From Aquisalimonas sp. (lineage in GTDB: Bacteria > Pseudomonadota > Gammaproteobacteria > Nitrococcales > Aquisalimonadaceae), in NCBI GenBank assembly GCA_007127625.1, contig SKYZ01000020.1, forward strand, positions 1 to 8,952: a stretch of 8,952 nt of DNA. Reading direction: 5' to 3'. Position 1 is the stretch's first letter. Each line of letters opens with the position of its first letter. The translations under genes and the position numbers were made by a program. Shown in pieces: positions 1-6,302 of the stretch. The notes below the pieces were generated by a model. The model was not told where the DNA came from. It was given only the letters and a program-made list of their open reading frames with translations, and did no database searches.

Positions 1-906
1 GCGGAACTGGAGGCGGTGGAGTCGGAACTGCGGCGTGCCGAGCGCGCCCTGGAAGTGGGCAGCGGCACCGTCACCGACCGTGACGAGGCCAGGGCCCGGG
101 TTGACCAGGTGGAGGCGCAGCGCCTGCGGGCCCAGAACGATCTGCAGATCGCCCGGGAGAATCTGCGCAGTCTCATCGGGCGGCCACCCGCGGAGCTGGC
201 CGGGCTGCGCGAGGACTTCACCGCCCAGCCGCCCTCCCCCGACTCGCCGGAGGTCTGGGCCGATCGCGCCGAGCGCAACAACCTCACCGTGCGCCTGTCC
301 GAAGGCGAGTTCCGCCGGTCCCGGGCCGAGATCCGCCGGATCGAGGGGGAGCGCAGTCCGCGGGTTGATCTGGTCGCCAGTTACGGTCGCAACTACCAGA
401 GCGACAGTCTCGGCTTTGCCCAGCAGCAGCAGCAGGGCATCGGCGGCGAGATTGACAGCGAACAGACCCAGGTCGGGATCAGCGTGACCATGCCCTTGTA
501 TACCGGCGGCCGCATCGGCTCCCAGTCTCGCGAGGCCCAGGCGGAACGGGACGCCTTCTTCGAGGAGTCCATCGACGCCAAGCGCCAGGCCCGGCTGCAG
601 GCAGAATCCGCCTACCTGAACCTGGTTTCCAACCTGCGCCAGATCGGCGCGCTGGAGCAGGCACTGGAATCGGTGCGCAGCACCGAGCGCTCCACCCGGC
701 GCGGCCTGGAGGTCGGGCTGCGCACCACCCTGGATGTGCTCAACATCCAGCGGGACCGCTTCGCCACCAAGCGTGATCTAGCCGACGCGCGCTACAACTA
801 CCTGCTGAACTACCTGCAGTTGCAGGTCGCCGTGGGCTCCGGGCTGGACGGTTCCACCGTGGACGATGTGAATTTCTTCCTCGCCGGTGACGGCAACGCG
901 GAGTAA
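1..906 (+). CDS. TolC-family outer membrane efflux/secretion protein, 5'-truncated by window edge
   Basis: This is the C-terminal 301 residues of an outer-membrane channel of the TolC/OEP family, which forms the trimeric exit duct of type I secretion and RND/ABC efflux systems. The frame is open from base 1, so the true start lies outside the window; full-length members have roughly 420-480 residues. Visible parts are a long helical stretch ending in 'ENLRSLIGRPPAEL' (end of the first structural repeat), a second helix, the beta-hairpin pair 'SPRVDLVASYGRNY' and 'TQVGISVTMPLYTGGR' (the typical second-repeat barrel signature), then a long helix ending 'YNYLLNYLQLQVAVGSGL', as in the family. 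The loop between the two strands has five consecutive Gln codons at 421-435. The peptidase lipoprotein gene follows after six bases, suggesting co-transcription. Family assignment is strong; which exporter it serves cannot be told here. Confidence 0.9.
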   Translation, partial: AELEAVESELRRAERALEVGSGTVTDRDEARARVDQVEAQRLRAQNDLQIARENLRSLIGRPPAELAGLREDFTAQPPSPDSPEVWADRAERNNLTVRLSEGEFRRSRAEIRRIEGERSPRVDLVASYGRNYQSDSLGFAQQQQQGIGGEIDSEQTQVGISVTMPLYTGGRIGSQSREAQAERDAFFEESIDAKRQARLQAESAYLNLVSNLRQIGALEQALESVRSTERSTRRGLEVGLRTTLDVLNIQRDRFATKRDLADARYNYLLNYLQLQVAVGSGLDGSTVDDVNFFLAGDGNAE

Positions 907-912
907 TCCGTT

Positions 913-1902
913 GTGGCAGCACCGTGTCTGCCCGCCACCCCTCGCCTGATCGCCCGGGCAATGCTGGCGGTGACCGGTTTGCTTGCCTTGGGTGGCTGTG
1001 CGTCGTTCACCGCCATGGACGCGCAGGAGGCGTTCAGCGCCCCGCCCGAGGCGGTGGAACTCACGGACGTCCCCTACCACCCCCAGGAGGCCCTGCAGTG
1101 CGGACCCGCGGCGCTGGCGGAGATGCTCGGCTGGAGCGGCCATGCGACCACCCCGGAGGCCCTGAAAGGCGATCTCTTCATCCCGGCCCGGGAAGGCACC
1201 CTCCAGACCGAGATCCTCGCCCAGGCACGCATCCGCAACCGGGTGGCGTACCGGATTCCCGGGACATTCGACGCCCTCCTGGAGGAACTCCACGCCGGCC
1301 ACCCGGTGATGGTCTTCCAGAACCTGGGGTTGGCGTGGCTGCCGGTGTGGCACTACGCGGTGCTGGTGGGCTATGAGCCGGCGGAGGAGGCATTCATCCT
1401 CCGTTCCGGTGAGTACGAGCGCCACCACAGCCCTCTGGACCATTTCCGGCGGACCTGGGAACGGGCCGATCAGTGGGCCGTTGTGATCATTCCCCCGGAT
1501 CGCCTGCCGGCAACGGCGGAGCCCACCCGCTGGCTGCGGGCGGCCCATGACCTGGAGACCATCGGCCGGGCCGAAACCGCCGAGGTCGCCTATCGTACCG
1601 GCCTGGAGCGGTGGCCCGGGCATGGCGGCCTGCACGTGGCCCTGGTGAACCTGCTGCATGCCCGGGGGGACGCTGACGCGGCTGAAACCGCCGCCCGGCA
1701 GGGCCTGGATCAGGCCGAATCACGTCGCGACGTACTGCGGAACAACCTGGCCACGCTGCTGCTGGAGCGCGGTGCCTGCGAGGAGGCCGAACGCTGGGCG
1801 CGGGAAGCCGTCGCCGACGCGGACGGACCATTCACCGAGAACTTCCGCCGTACCCTTGAGAGCATCCGCGAGCGCAAGAACGCCGGGAACGGCTGCGACT
1901 GA
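913..1902 (+). CDS. PA2778-family (C39-like) cysteine peptidase lipoprotein with TPR-like C-terminus
   Basis: A predicted 329-residue lipoprotein. The GTG start at 913 gives an N-region with Arg11 and Arg15, a hydrophobic segment and the lipobox 'LGGC' with Cys29 as the lipidation site. A GGAG lies at 899-902. Starting at the in-frame ATG 961 would remove the basic residues, so GTG is preferred. Residues about 50-195 form a papain-like C39-type domain: 'QCGPAALAEML' supplies the catalytic Cys63 (with Gln62 as likely oxyanion residue) and 'WHYAVLVGY' supplies His147. The usual third-residue position after the next strand reads 'ILRSG', which from memory is typical of the PA2778 family rather than the Asp of bacteriocin C39 domains. 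Residues about 205-320 look like helical TPR repeats ('AEVAYRTGLERWP', 'LRNNLATLLLERGACEEAERWA'). C39 domains cleave Gly-Gly-type leaders, but the substrate of this free-standing family is unknown. Its position next to tolC suggests envelope or export work; that is inference. Confidence 0.88.
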   Translation: MAAPCLPATPRLIARAMLAVTGLLALGGCASFTAMDAQEAFSAPPEAVELTDVPYHPQEALQCGPAALAEMLGWSGHATTPEALKGDLFIPAREGTLQTEILAQARIRNRVAYRIPGTFDALLEELHAGHPVMVFQNLGLAWLPVWHYAVLVGYEPAEEAFILRSGEYERHHSPLDHFRRTWERADQWAVVIIPPDRLPATAEPTRWLRAAHDLETIGRAETAEVAYRTGLERWPGHGGLHVALVNLLHARGDADAAETAARQGLDQAESRRDVLRNNLATLLLERGACEEAERWAREAVADADGPFTENFRRTLESIRERKNAGNGCD

Positions 1903-1934
1903 CGCCGCTCCCCATCAAGGCGGACCACGTACGC

Positions 1935-1943
1935 TGGTACACT
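1935..1943 (+). promoter_or_regulatory. Candidate extended -10 promoter for the DUF1244 gene
   Basis: The gap after the peptidase gene contains TGG followed by TACACT (1938-1943), an extended -10 arrangement matching TGnTATAAT at the most important positions. The hexamer about 17 bases upstream (TCAAGG, 1915-1920) is a poor -35, which extended -10 promoters tolerate. Transcription would begin near 1950, giving a leader of about 45 bases. Judged by eye only. Confidence 0.35.
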
Positions 1944-1984
1944 CGCGCCAACAACCACCTGGGAGCAACGTTTCCCTCACCGAC

Positions 1985-1990
1985 GGAGGT
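1985..1990 (+). promoter_or_regulatory. Ribosome binding site of the DUF1244 gene
   Basis: GGAGGT is a near-perfect Shine-Dalgarno sequence with four bases between it and the ATG at 1995. It fixes the start of the small gene, because no other in-frame start has such a site. Confidence 0.8.
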
Positions 1991-1994
1991 AAGA

Positions 1995-2240
1995 ATGGAC
2001 GAACAGACCCGCACCGAACTGGAAGCCGCCGCCTTCCGCCAGCTGGTCAGTCACCTGCGCGAGCGCACCGACGTGCAGAACCTCGATCTCATGAACCTGG
2101 CCGGCTTCTGCCGCAACTGCCTGTCCAAGTGGTACCGGGCCGCCGCCGAAGAACGCAGCATGAGCATGACCGACGAGGAGGCCAAGGAAATCGTCTACGG
2201 CATGCCATACAGCGAGTGGAAGGAGAAATACCAGAAGTAA
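1995..2240 (+). CDS. DUF1244 (SMc04008-like) family protein
   Basis: An 81-residue soluble protein, about the normal size for the DUF1244 family. The core 'ERTDVQNLDLMNLAGFC' followed by 'RNCLSKWYRAAAEE' and the C-terminal 'EIVYGMPYSEWKEKYQ' are the conserved family blocks, recognised from memory. A C-x-x-C pair (Cys39, Cys42) sits in the central block and could bind metal or be redox-active, but no biochemical role is established to my knowledge. There is no signal peptide or membrane segment, so it should be cytoplasmic. It has its own strong ribosome binding site and probably its own promoter in the 92-base gap after the peptidase gene. It is therefore likely a single-gene unit rather than part of the tolC unit. 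Confidence 0.9.
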   Translation: MDEQTRTELEAAAFRQLVSHLRERTDVQNLDLMNLAGFCRNCLSKWYRAAAEERSMSMTDEEAKEIVYGMPYSEWKEKYQK

Positions 2241-2241
2241 T

Positions 2242-2258
2242 CACACCATTGTAGTGTG
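2242..2258 (+). repeat. Small interrupted palindrome, possible operator
   Basis: CACAC (2242-2246) and GTGTG (2254-2258) form a perfect 5-bp inverted repeat with a 7-base A/T-rich centre (CATTGTA). It lies right after the DUF1244 stop and about 28 bases upstream of the -10 element of the next gene. No T-run follows, so it is not a convincing intrinsic terminator. A dimeric regulator site is possible. Confidence 0.3.
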
Positions 2259-2285
2259 CCCGGCGGCGTGCGATGCGGTTAGCAA

Positions 2286-2294
2286 TGATATAAA
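2286..2294 (+). promoter_or_regulatory. Extended -10 promoter of the fused membrane/spermidine-synthase-like gene
   Basis: TGA followed by TATAAA (2289-2294), continuing into AATAA, is an extended -10 element that stands out in an otherwise GC-rich gap. No good -35 lies 16-18 bases upstream (GCGTGC at 2266-2271). Transcription would start near 2301, leaving a leader of only about 27 bases. No clear Shine-Dalgarno is visible before the ATG at 2328. Confidence 0.55.
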
Positions 2295-2327
2295 ATAACG
2301 CCCTTTCCTGAGCCATTCCCGCTACCC

Positions 2328-4928
2328 ATGCCGCGCCTCGTCATCGCCGCCACCGCCGCGCTGTTCCTGCTGTCCGGGTTTGCCGCTCTGGTCTACCAGG
2401 TGCTCTGGGTCCGGGAACTCGGACTGCTGTTCGGCAACACGGCCCAGGCCGCCGCCCTCGCCATTGCCATCTTCTTCGCCGGCCTCGCCGCCGGCGGGTG
2501 GGTCTGGGGGCGGGTTGCGCCACGGGTACGCTCGCCGCTCAAAGCATTCGGCTTTCTGGAGATCGGCGTGGCGGCCACCGCGCTGGGCCACTTCTTCCTG
2601 ATGGATCTCTACCACGCCATCTACCCGGCCCTGTTCTCGGCGGCGGACGGCACGGACTGGGCCGTTATCGCCCTGCGTTCCGGCCTCGGTGCGCTGGTAC
2701 TGTTCCCGCCGGCGTTCCTGATGGGCGGCACCCTGCCGATGATGGGGCAGCACATGGTGCGGCTCACGGGCCGGCTGGCCACCACCGGCACCGCCGTCTA
2801 CGCCCTCAACACCTTCGGCTCGGCGCTGGGTGCCCTCGCCGCCGGCTTCGTTCTGCCGCCCCTGCTCGGCTTCAGTGGCGCCTACACTCTGGCCATCGGC
2901 CTTGATCTGGGGGTCGGCCTGGCGGCGGTGGCACTCGCCCTTTCCACGGCGGCAGGGAGGAATCGCGTCCGGGACAGCAAGGAGCAGCGCCGTCGTCGGC
3001 GTCGCATACCCGCGCAACCGGCAGCACCGCAGCCAACACCGGCGCCCGCGGAGATCACCGGCGGGCTACCGGGGGCGCTCATCGTTCTGGTGGCGTTCGT
3101 TTCAGGCACGGCAACGCTGGGAGTGGAAGTCCTTTGGACACGGCTGTTCGCACAGGTGCTGCAGAACTCCGTGTACACCTACGCGGTGGTGCTGGTGGCG
3201 TTCCTGCTGGCCCTGTCACTGGGCTCCCTGGCGGCCAATGCCCTCGCCCGTCTCCACCGCCCGGCGCCGCGTCATGTGCTCCTGGCCATGCTGGCGGCTT
3301 CAGCGATGGTCACGGCGGCATCACCCTGGGCGTTTCACGCCGTCACCGGCGGGCTGTCGTACGTGGGCGCAGGAGCCTCCTGGCTGGAATACCTTGCCGC
3401 AGTCTCGACGGTGGCCCTGCTCATAATGGTGCTGCCGGGTATCCTTCTGGGCGTGACGCTGCCGTACCTGCTGCGTCTGTCGGAAGCGACCAACCCTGAA
3501 CCGGGAGAGATCCTGGGGCGGCTGGTGGCAGTGAACACCACCGGTGCCATTGTCGGCTCCCTGGCGGCCGGTTTTCTGCTGCTGCCCTGGCTGGGTGTGA
3601 GCGGGAGTCTGCTGGCGCTGGCCGGACTCTACCCGGCCGTTATGGTCCCGCTGATCCTGCGCGAACCGCTCTCGCTCCCCGTGCGACTCGGCTGGGCGGC
3701 GCCGGCCACCGCCGCCGCAGTGACCCTGCTGTTCGTCCGCATCGACGGCCCGGCGGCCACCCAGATCGACAGCACCGCCGGCGAGGAACTCATCGAGCTG
3801 ATCGAGGGCACCCACGCCACCGCGGCGGTCATCGAGCGCGGCCCCCACCGGCTGATCCGGGTGAACAACTTCTACACCCTGGGCGGCACCGGCGCCCTGG
3901 AGTCCGAACGCAACCAGACCCTGATCCCCATGCTCACCCACCCCAAGCCGCGCCGGGTGTTCTACCTGGGCATGGGCACTGGCATCACCGCCGGTGCGTC
4001 GCTGCTGTTCCCGGTGGAACGCGTGGATGTCTGCGAGTTGCTGTCGGAAGTGGTGGAACTGGCGGAGCGCCACTTCCGGCCATGGACCCAGGGGCTGTTC
4101 GAGGATGACCGGGTCACCGTACGTGCCGAAGACGGACAGCACTGTCTGCGTCACGCGGACACCGAGTACGACCTGATCATCAGCGACCTGTTCACCCCGT
4201 GGAAGGCGGGTACCGGCAACCTCTACACCCTGGAGCATTACCGCACCGGCCGGGAAAGCCTGGCGGAGGACGGTCTGTTCGTACAGTGGCTGCCACTGTA
4301 CCAGCTCACCGAAAAGGAGCTCTCCTCCATTGCCCATACCATGCAGGCGGTGTTTCCCCAGGTGGTGATGTGGCGGGGTGATCTCTTCGCCGACGGCTCC
4401 ATCGTCGCCTTGATGGGAACCGAGGAAGGCGTCCGGGTGGACCCCGATGCCATGGTGGACCACGGCCGGGCCCTGGCGGACAACCCGGCGCTACCGGAGG
4501 ATCTTCTGCGCGCGGTGGGGCTGCGCTTCTATGCCGGCAACGTGGGCACCAGCAACCTGTTCAGGGACGCGCCGCTCAACACCCAGGACCGGCCCGTGGT
4601 GGAATACGAAGCGCCCCGCAGCCAGCGCCGTGTGCAGGCCGGCGAGGACACATGGATGACGGGTTCCAGGCTGGGCCTGTTGTATCGGGAACTGCTGGAG
4701 CAGACCCCACCGGACCAGGATCCGTACCTGGCATCCCTGCAGAGGGATGATCACGGCTACGTGCAAGCCGGCCAGCACTACTACTTCTACAACGTGCTGC
4801 GGCTCAACCAGCGCCGCGACCTGGCCCGAACCCAGTTGCAACGGTTTCTGGCGCTGACGCCCTTTGAGGAGCCACCACCGGACCCGGAGAGTCCCGAGAC
4901 GCGGTCACGCTGGGAGGAGGGACGGTAA
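2328..4928 (+). CDS. Fused MFS-like membrane / spermidine-synthase-like protein
   Basis: An 866-residue protein of the 'fused MFS/spermidine synthase' type. Residues 1-455 are mostly membrane segments in two related halves: 'SGFAALVYQVLWVR' at 16-29 is echoed by 'SGTATLGVEVLWTR' at 259-272, and 'LNTFGSALGALAAGFVLPPL' by 'VNTTGAIVGSLAAGFLLLPW'. The halves are joined by a very basic, Pro/Ala-rich linker (about 207-245), probably cytoplasmic. Residues about 475-750 form a Rossmann domain: nucleotide loop 'YLGMGTG' (546-552), acidic Glu570 in 'VDVCELL', 'EDGQ' (601-604) and 'DLIISDLF' (615-622). Compared with true spermidine synthases, the GGGDGG loop is changed. Asp620 matches the first active-site Asp, but the second (in the usual DSSDP) is absent. 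Binding of S-adenosylmethionine or its decarboxylated form is plausible; aminopropyl transfer is uncertain. The C-terminal 110 residues are unassigned. The start is the first in-frame ATG after the promoter and lacks a clear Shine-Dalgarno. Confidence 0.85.
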   Translation: MPRLVIAATAALFLLSGFAALVYQVLWVRELGLLFGNTAQAAALAIAIFFAGLAAGGWVWGRVAPRVRSPLKAFGFLEIGVAATALGHFFLMDLYHAIYPALFSAADGTDWAVIALRSGLGALVLFPPAFLMGGTLPMMGQHMVRLTGRLATTGTAVYALNTFGSALGALAAGFVLPPLLGFSGAYTLAIGLDLGVGLAAVALALSTAAGRNRVRDSKEQRRRRRRIPAQPAAPQPTPAPAEITGGLPGALIVLVAFVSGTATLGVEVLWTRLFAQVLQNSVYTYAVVLVAFLLALSLGSLAANALARLHRPAPRHVLLAMLAASAMVTAASPWAFHAVTGGLSYVGAGASWLEYLAAVSTVALLIMVLPGILLGVTLPYLLRLSEATNPEPGEILGRLVAVNTTGAIVGSLAAGFLLLPWLGVSGSLLALAGLYPAVMVPLILREPLSLPVRLGWAAPATAAAVTLLFVRIDGPAATQIDSTAGEELIELIEGTHATAAVIERGPHRLIRVNNFYTLGGTGALESERNQTLIPMLTHPKPRRVFYLGMGTGITAGASLLFPVERVDVCELLSEVVELAERHFRPWTQGLFEDDRVTVRAEDGQHCLRHADTEYDLIISDLFTPWKAGTGNLYTLEHYRTGRESLAEDGLFVQWLPLYQLTEKELSSIAHTMQAVFPQVVMWRGDLFADGSIVALMGTEEGVRVDPDAMVDHGRALADNPALPEDLLRAVGLRFYAGNVGTSNLFRDAPLNTQDRPVVEYEAPRSQRRVQAGEDTWMTGSRLGLLYRELLEQTPPDQDPYLASLQRDDHGYVQAGQHYYFYNVLRLNQRRDLARTQLQRFLALTPFEEPPPDPESPETRSRWEEGR

Positions 4929-4941
4929 GACTCGCCTGCGG

Positions 4942-5727
4942 TCAGCGGCGGGGCAGCAGCCGCAACAGCGCAAGCCCCACAACGATGGCCACGAAGGCCG
5001 GGCCGAAGGGCAGATCACCCACCAGGGCAATAACAAAGGCCACCAGATAGGCCAGCACACCCAGTAGCGCCGAAAGCACCACGGCGGCCCGCCAGCCCGG
5101 CGCCAGCGCGAAGGCCACCCAGGGCGTCACGAACATCAGCGCGAATGCAGCCATCACCCCCATGGCCATGGACGCCAGCGCCACACCGGCCGCCACCAGA
5201 ATGTTGAAGCCAAGTCCCAATGCCGCCACCGGCTGCCCATTGGCACGATCATGCCCAGGGAACAGGCGTGCCCGCAGCAGCCTTCGGGACAGCCACGGCA
5301 TGGCCACGGCAAACACGGCCGCGAAGGCCAGAGCGGTGAGCAACTGCTCGAGTCCGGTGAAGTAGAGCTGCCCGTCCACCAGGGTCTGTGCCAGGGTGCG
5401 TGCATGATGGCTGAACTGCGCCCCTAGGATCATGGCCGCCCAACCACCCAGGATCATGATGGCGTAAAGGTCGTTGCCGGCGCGACGCACCAATCCGCGA
5501 GCGGCCACCCCGCCCCCCGCCACCCCAAGTGCCGCAAGGAGCGGGGGGATGCCCGTGAGGCTGCCGATGACACCACCGGCACCGCCCAGGTGGGCAAATC
5601 CCAGCGCCGCCAGCCACTCCTCCCGCATGCGCAGGTAGAGCCCCAGAACGGGCAGGACCACGGCAAACACCAGACCGGTGAAGAACGGCAGGCGGAACAG
5701 CGGATCGAACAGCAGGTCCCAGGGCAT
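4942..5727 (-). CDS. znuB: ZnuB-like metal ABC transporter permease (ABC-3 family)
   Basis: A 261-residue inner-membrane permease with about seven to eight hydrophobic segments, the usual length for the ZnuB/MntB/TroC (ABC-3) family. The block 'LGFAHLGGAGGVIGSL' near residues 42-57 matches the conserved 'SHA..PGV.LG' helix of the family. The segment 'MGVMAAFALMFVTPWVAFAL' corresponds to the late conserved helix with a Pro in its middle. It would form a homodimeric channel carrying Zn2+ (or another divalent metal) delivered by the ZnuA-like protein and driven by the ATPase. The ATG at 5725-5727 shares one base with the ATPase TGA (TGATG), and GGAGGT lies six bases upstream at 5734-5739, so translation is coupled but also has its own strong site. 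Its stop lies 13 bases from the stop of the convergent + strand gene, with no obvious terminator between. The metal is inferred from the operon. Confidence 0.88.
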   Translation of the reverse strand: MPWDLLFDPLFRLPFFTGLVFAVVLPVLGLYLRMREEWLAALGFAHLGGAGGVIGSLTGIPPLLAALGVAGGGVAARGLVRRAGNDLYAIMILGGWAAMILGAQFSHHARTLAQTLVDGQLYFTGLEQLLTALAFAAVFAVAMPWLSRRLLRARLFPGHDRANGQPVAALGLGFNILVAAGVALASMAMGVMAAFALMFVTPWVAFALAPGWRAAVVLSALLGVLAYLVAFVIALVGDLPFGPAFVAIVVGLALLRLLPRR

Positions 5728-6302
5728 CAGCCGACCTCCACCATGCGATCCACCACCTGGGTGAGAAAGTCGCGCTCGTGGGAGATCACCAGGGCCGCAC
5801 GACCCGGCGCCAGCGAGCGCAGCGTATCGGCCAGCAGCGCCTCGCCGTCGGTATCGAGGTTGTTGGTGGGCTCGTCCAGCAGCAGCAGGTCCGCAGGATG
5901 GCCGATGGCAGCCCAGACCATGAGCAGTTGCTGCTGGCCCCCGCTGAGGCGGTCCACCCGCACGTCCAGAAGGGCGGCCAACCGCGCCGGCAGGGTATCC
6001 TGGGAGACCTCCATCAGGCGCAGCACTTCGCGCACACGCAGCGGTATCTCACTGGCTGTGCCACCGGTATTCAGGCCGTACTGGGGCTGGTAGGCCACCC
6101 GCAGGCCGTCACGGCGCGTCGCCGAGCCGGAGAACACCGTGGCTTCACCGGTGAGCACGCGCATGACCGTGGACTTGCCACAGCCATTGGGGCCCACCAG
6201 CCCCACCACTTCGCCGGCCTCGACGAAAAAATCGAGGGGCCCGACCACGGGCCCCTCGTAACCGGCCCGCAGGCCGTCGACAGTCAGCAAACGCGTCGTC
6301 AT
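5727..6302 (-). CDS. znuC: ZnuC-like metal ABC transporter ATP-binding protein (short form)
   Basis: A 191-residue ATPase with all core ABC motifs: A-loop Tyr15, Walker A 'GPNGCGKST' (37-45), Q-loop 'YQPQYG' (71-76), signature 'LSGGQQQ' (119-125), Walker B 'DLLLLDEP' (138-145), D-loop 'NNLD' and H-loop His175 in 'ISHERDF'. It ends soon after the H-loop, so it lacks the C-terminal extension of classical ZnuC (about 250 residues in E. coli). The conserved Arg that usually follows the signature (Q-R) is Gln/Leu here. The 'SHERDFLTQVVDRMVEV' ending recalls ABC-F and duplicated ATPases. The ATG at 6300-6302 shares a base with the znuA TAA (TAATG). A GGAG only two bases upstream is too close to be ideal, pointing to coupled re-initiation. 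An in-frame GTG at 6335 is possible but would overlap znuA by 34 bases. Codons 15-26 contain a terminator-like hairpin, annotated separately. Confidence 0.87.
   Translation of the reverse strand: MTTRLLTVDGLRAGYEGPVVGPLDFFVEAGEVVGLVGPNGCGKSTVMRVLTGEATVFSGSATRRDGLRVAYQPQYGLNTGGTASEIPLRVREVLRLMEVSQDTLPARLAALLDVRVDRLSGGQQQLLMVWAAIGHPADLLLLDEPTNNLDTDGEALLADTLRSLAPGRAALVISHERDFLTQVVDRMVEVG
6226..6258 (-). terminator. Intrinsic-terminator-like hairpin inside the znuC coding sequence
   Basis: On the - strand CGAGGGGCCC (6258-6249), loop GTGGTC (6248-6243) and GGGCCCCTCG (6242-6233) form a perfect 10-bp stem, eight of the ten pairs being G-C. It is followed by one A and then six T (6231-6226). This has every sequence hallmark of a rho-independent terminator in the direction of the operon, yet it sits in codons 15-26 of znuC (YEGPVVGPLDFF), about 45 bases after the znuA stop. 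Rare-looking choices (GGG for both Gly, TTT for Phe25) create the structure. It may reduce transcription of znuC and znuB relative to the two upstream genes, and ribosomes translating znuC would melt it. The structure is seen directly; termination activity is inferred. Confidence 0.55.

Noticed and set aside
778..1659. A 293-codon - strand frame across tolC and the peptidase gene
   Set aside because: It overlaps two genes with strong family motifs on the + strand, has no recognisable domain and no start signals.
3321..4463. A 380-codon - strand frame within the fused membrane/spermidine-synthase-like gene
   Set aside because: It has Gln/His/Gly-rich low-complexity composition typical of antisense translation and lies inside a clear + strand gene with conserved motifs.
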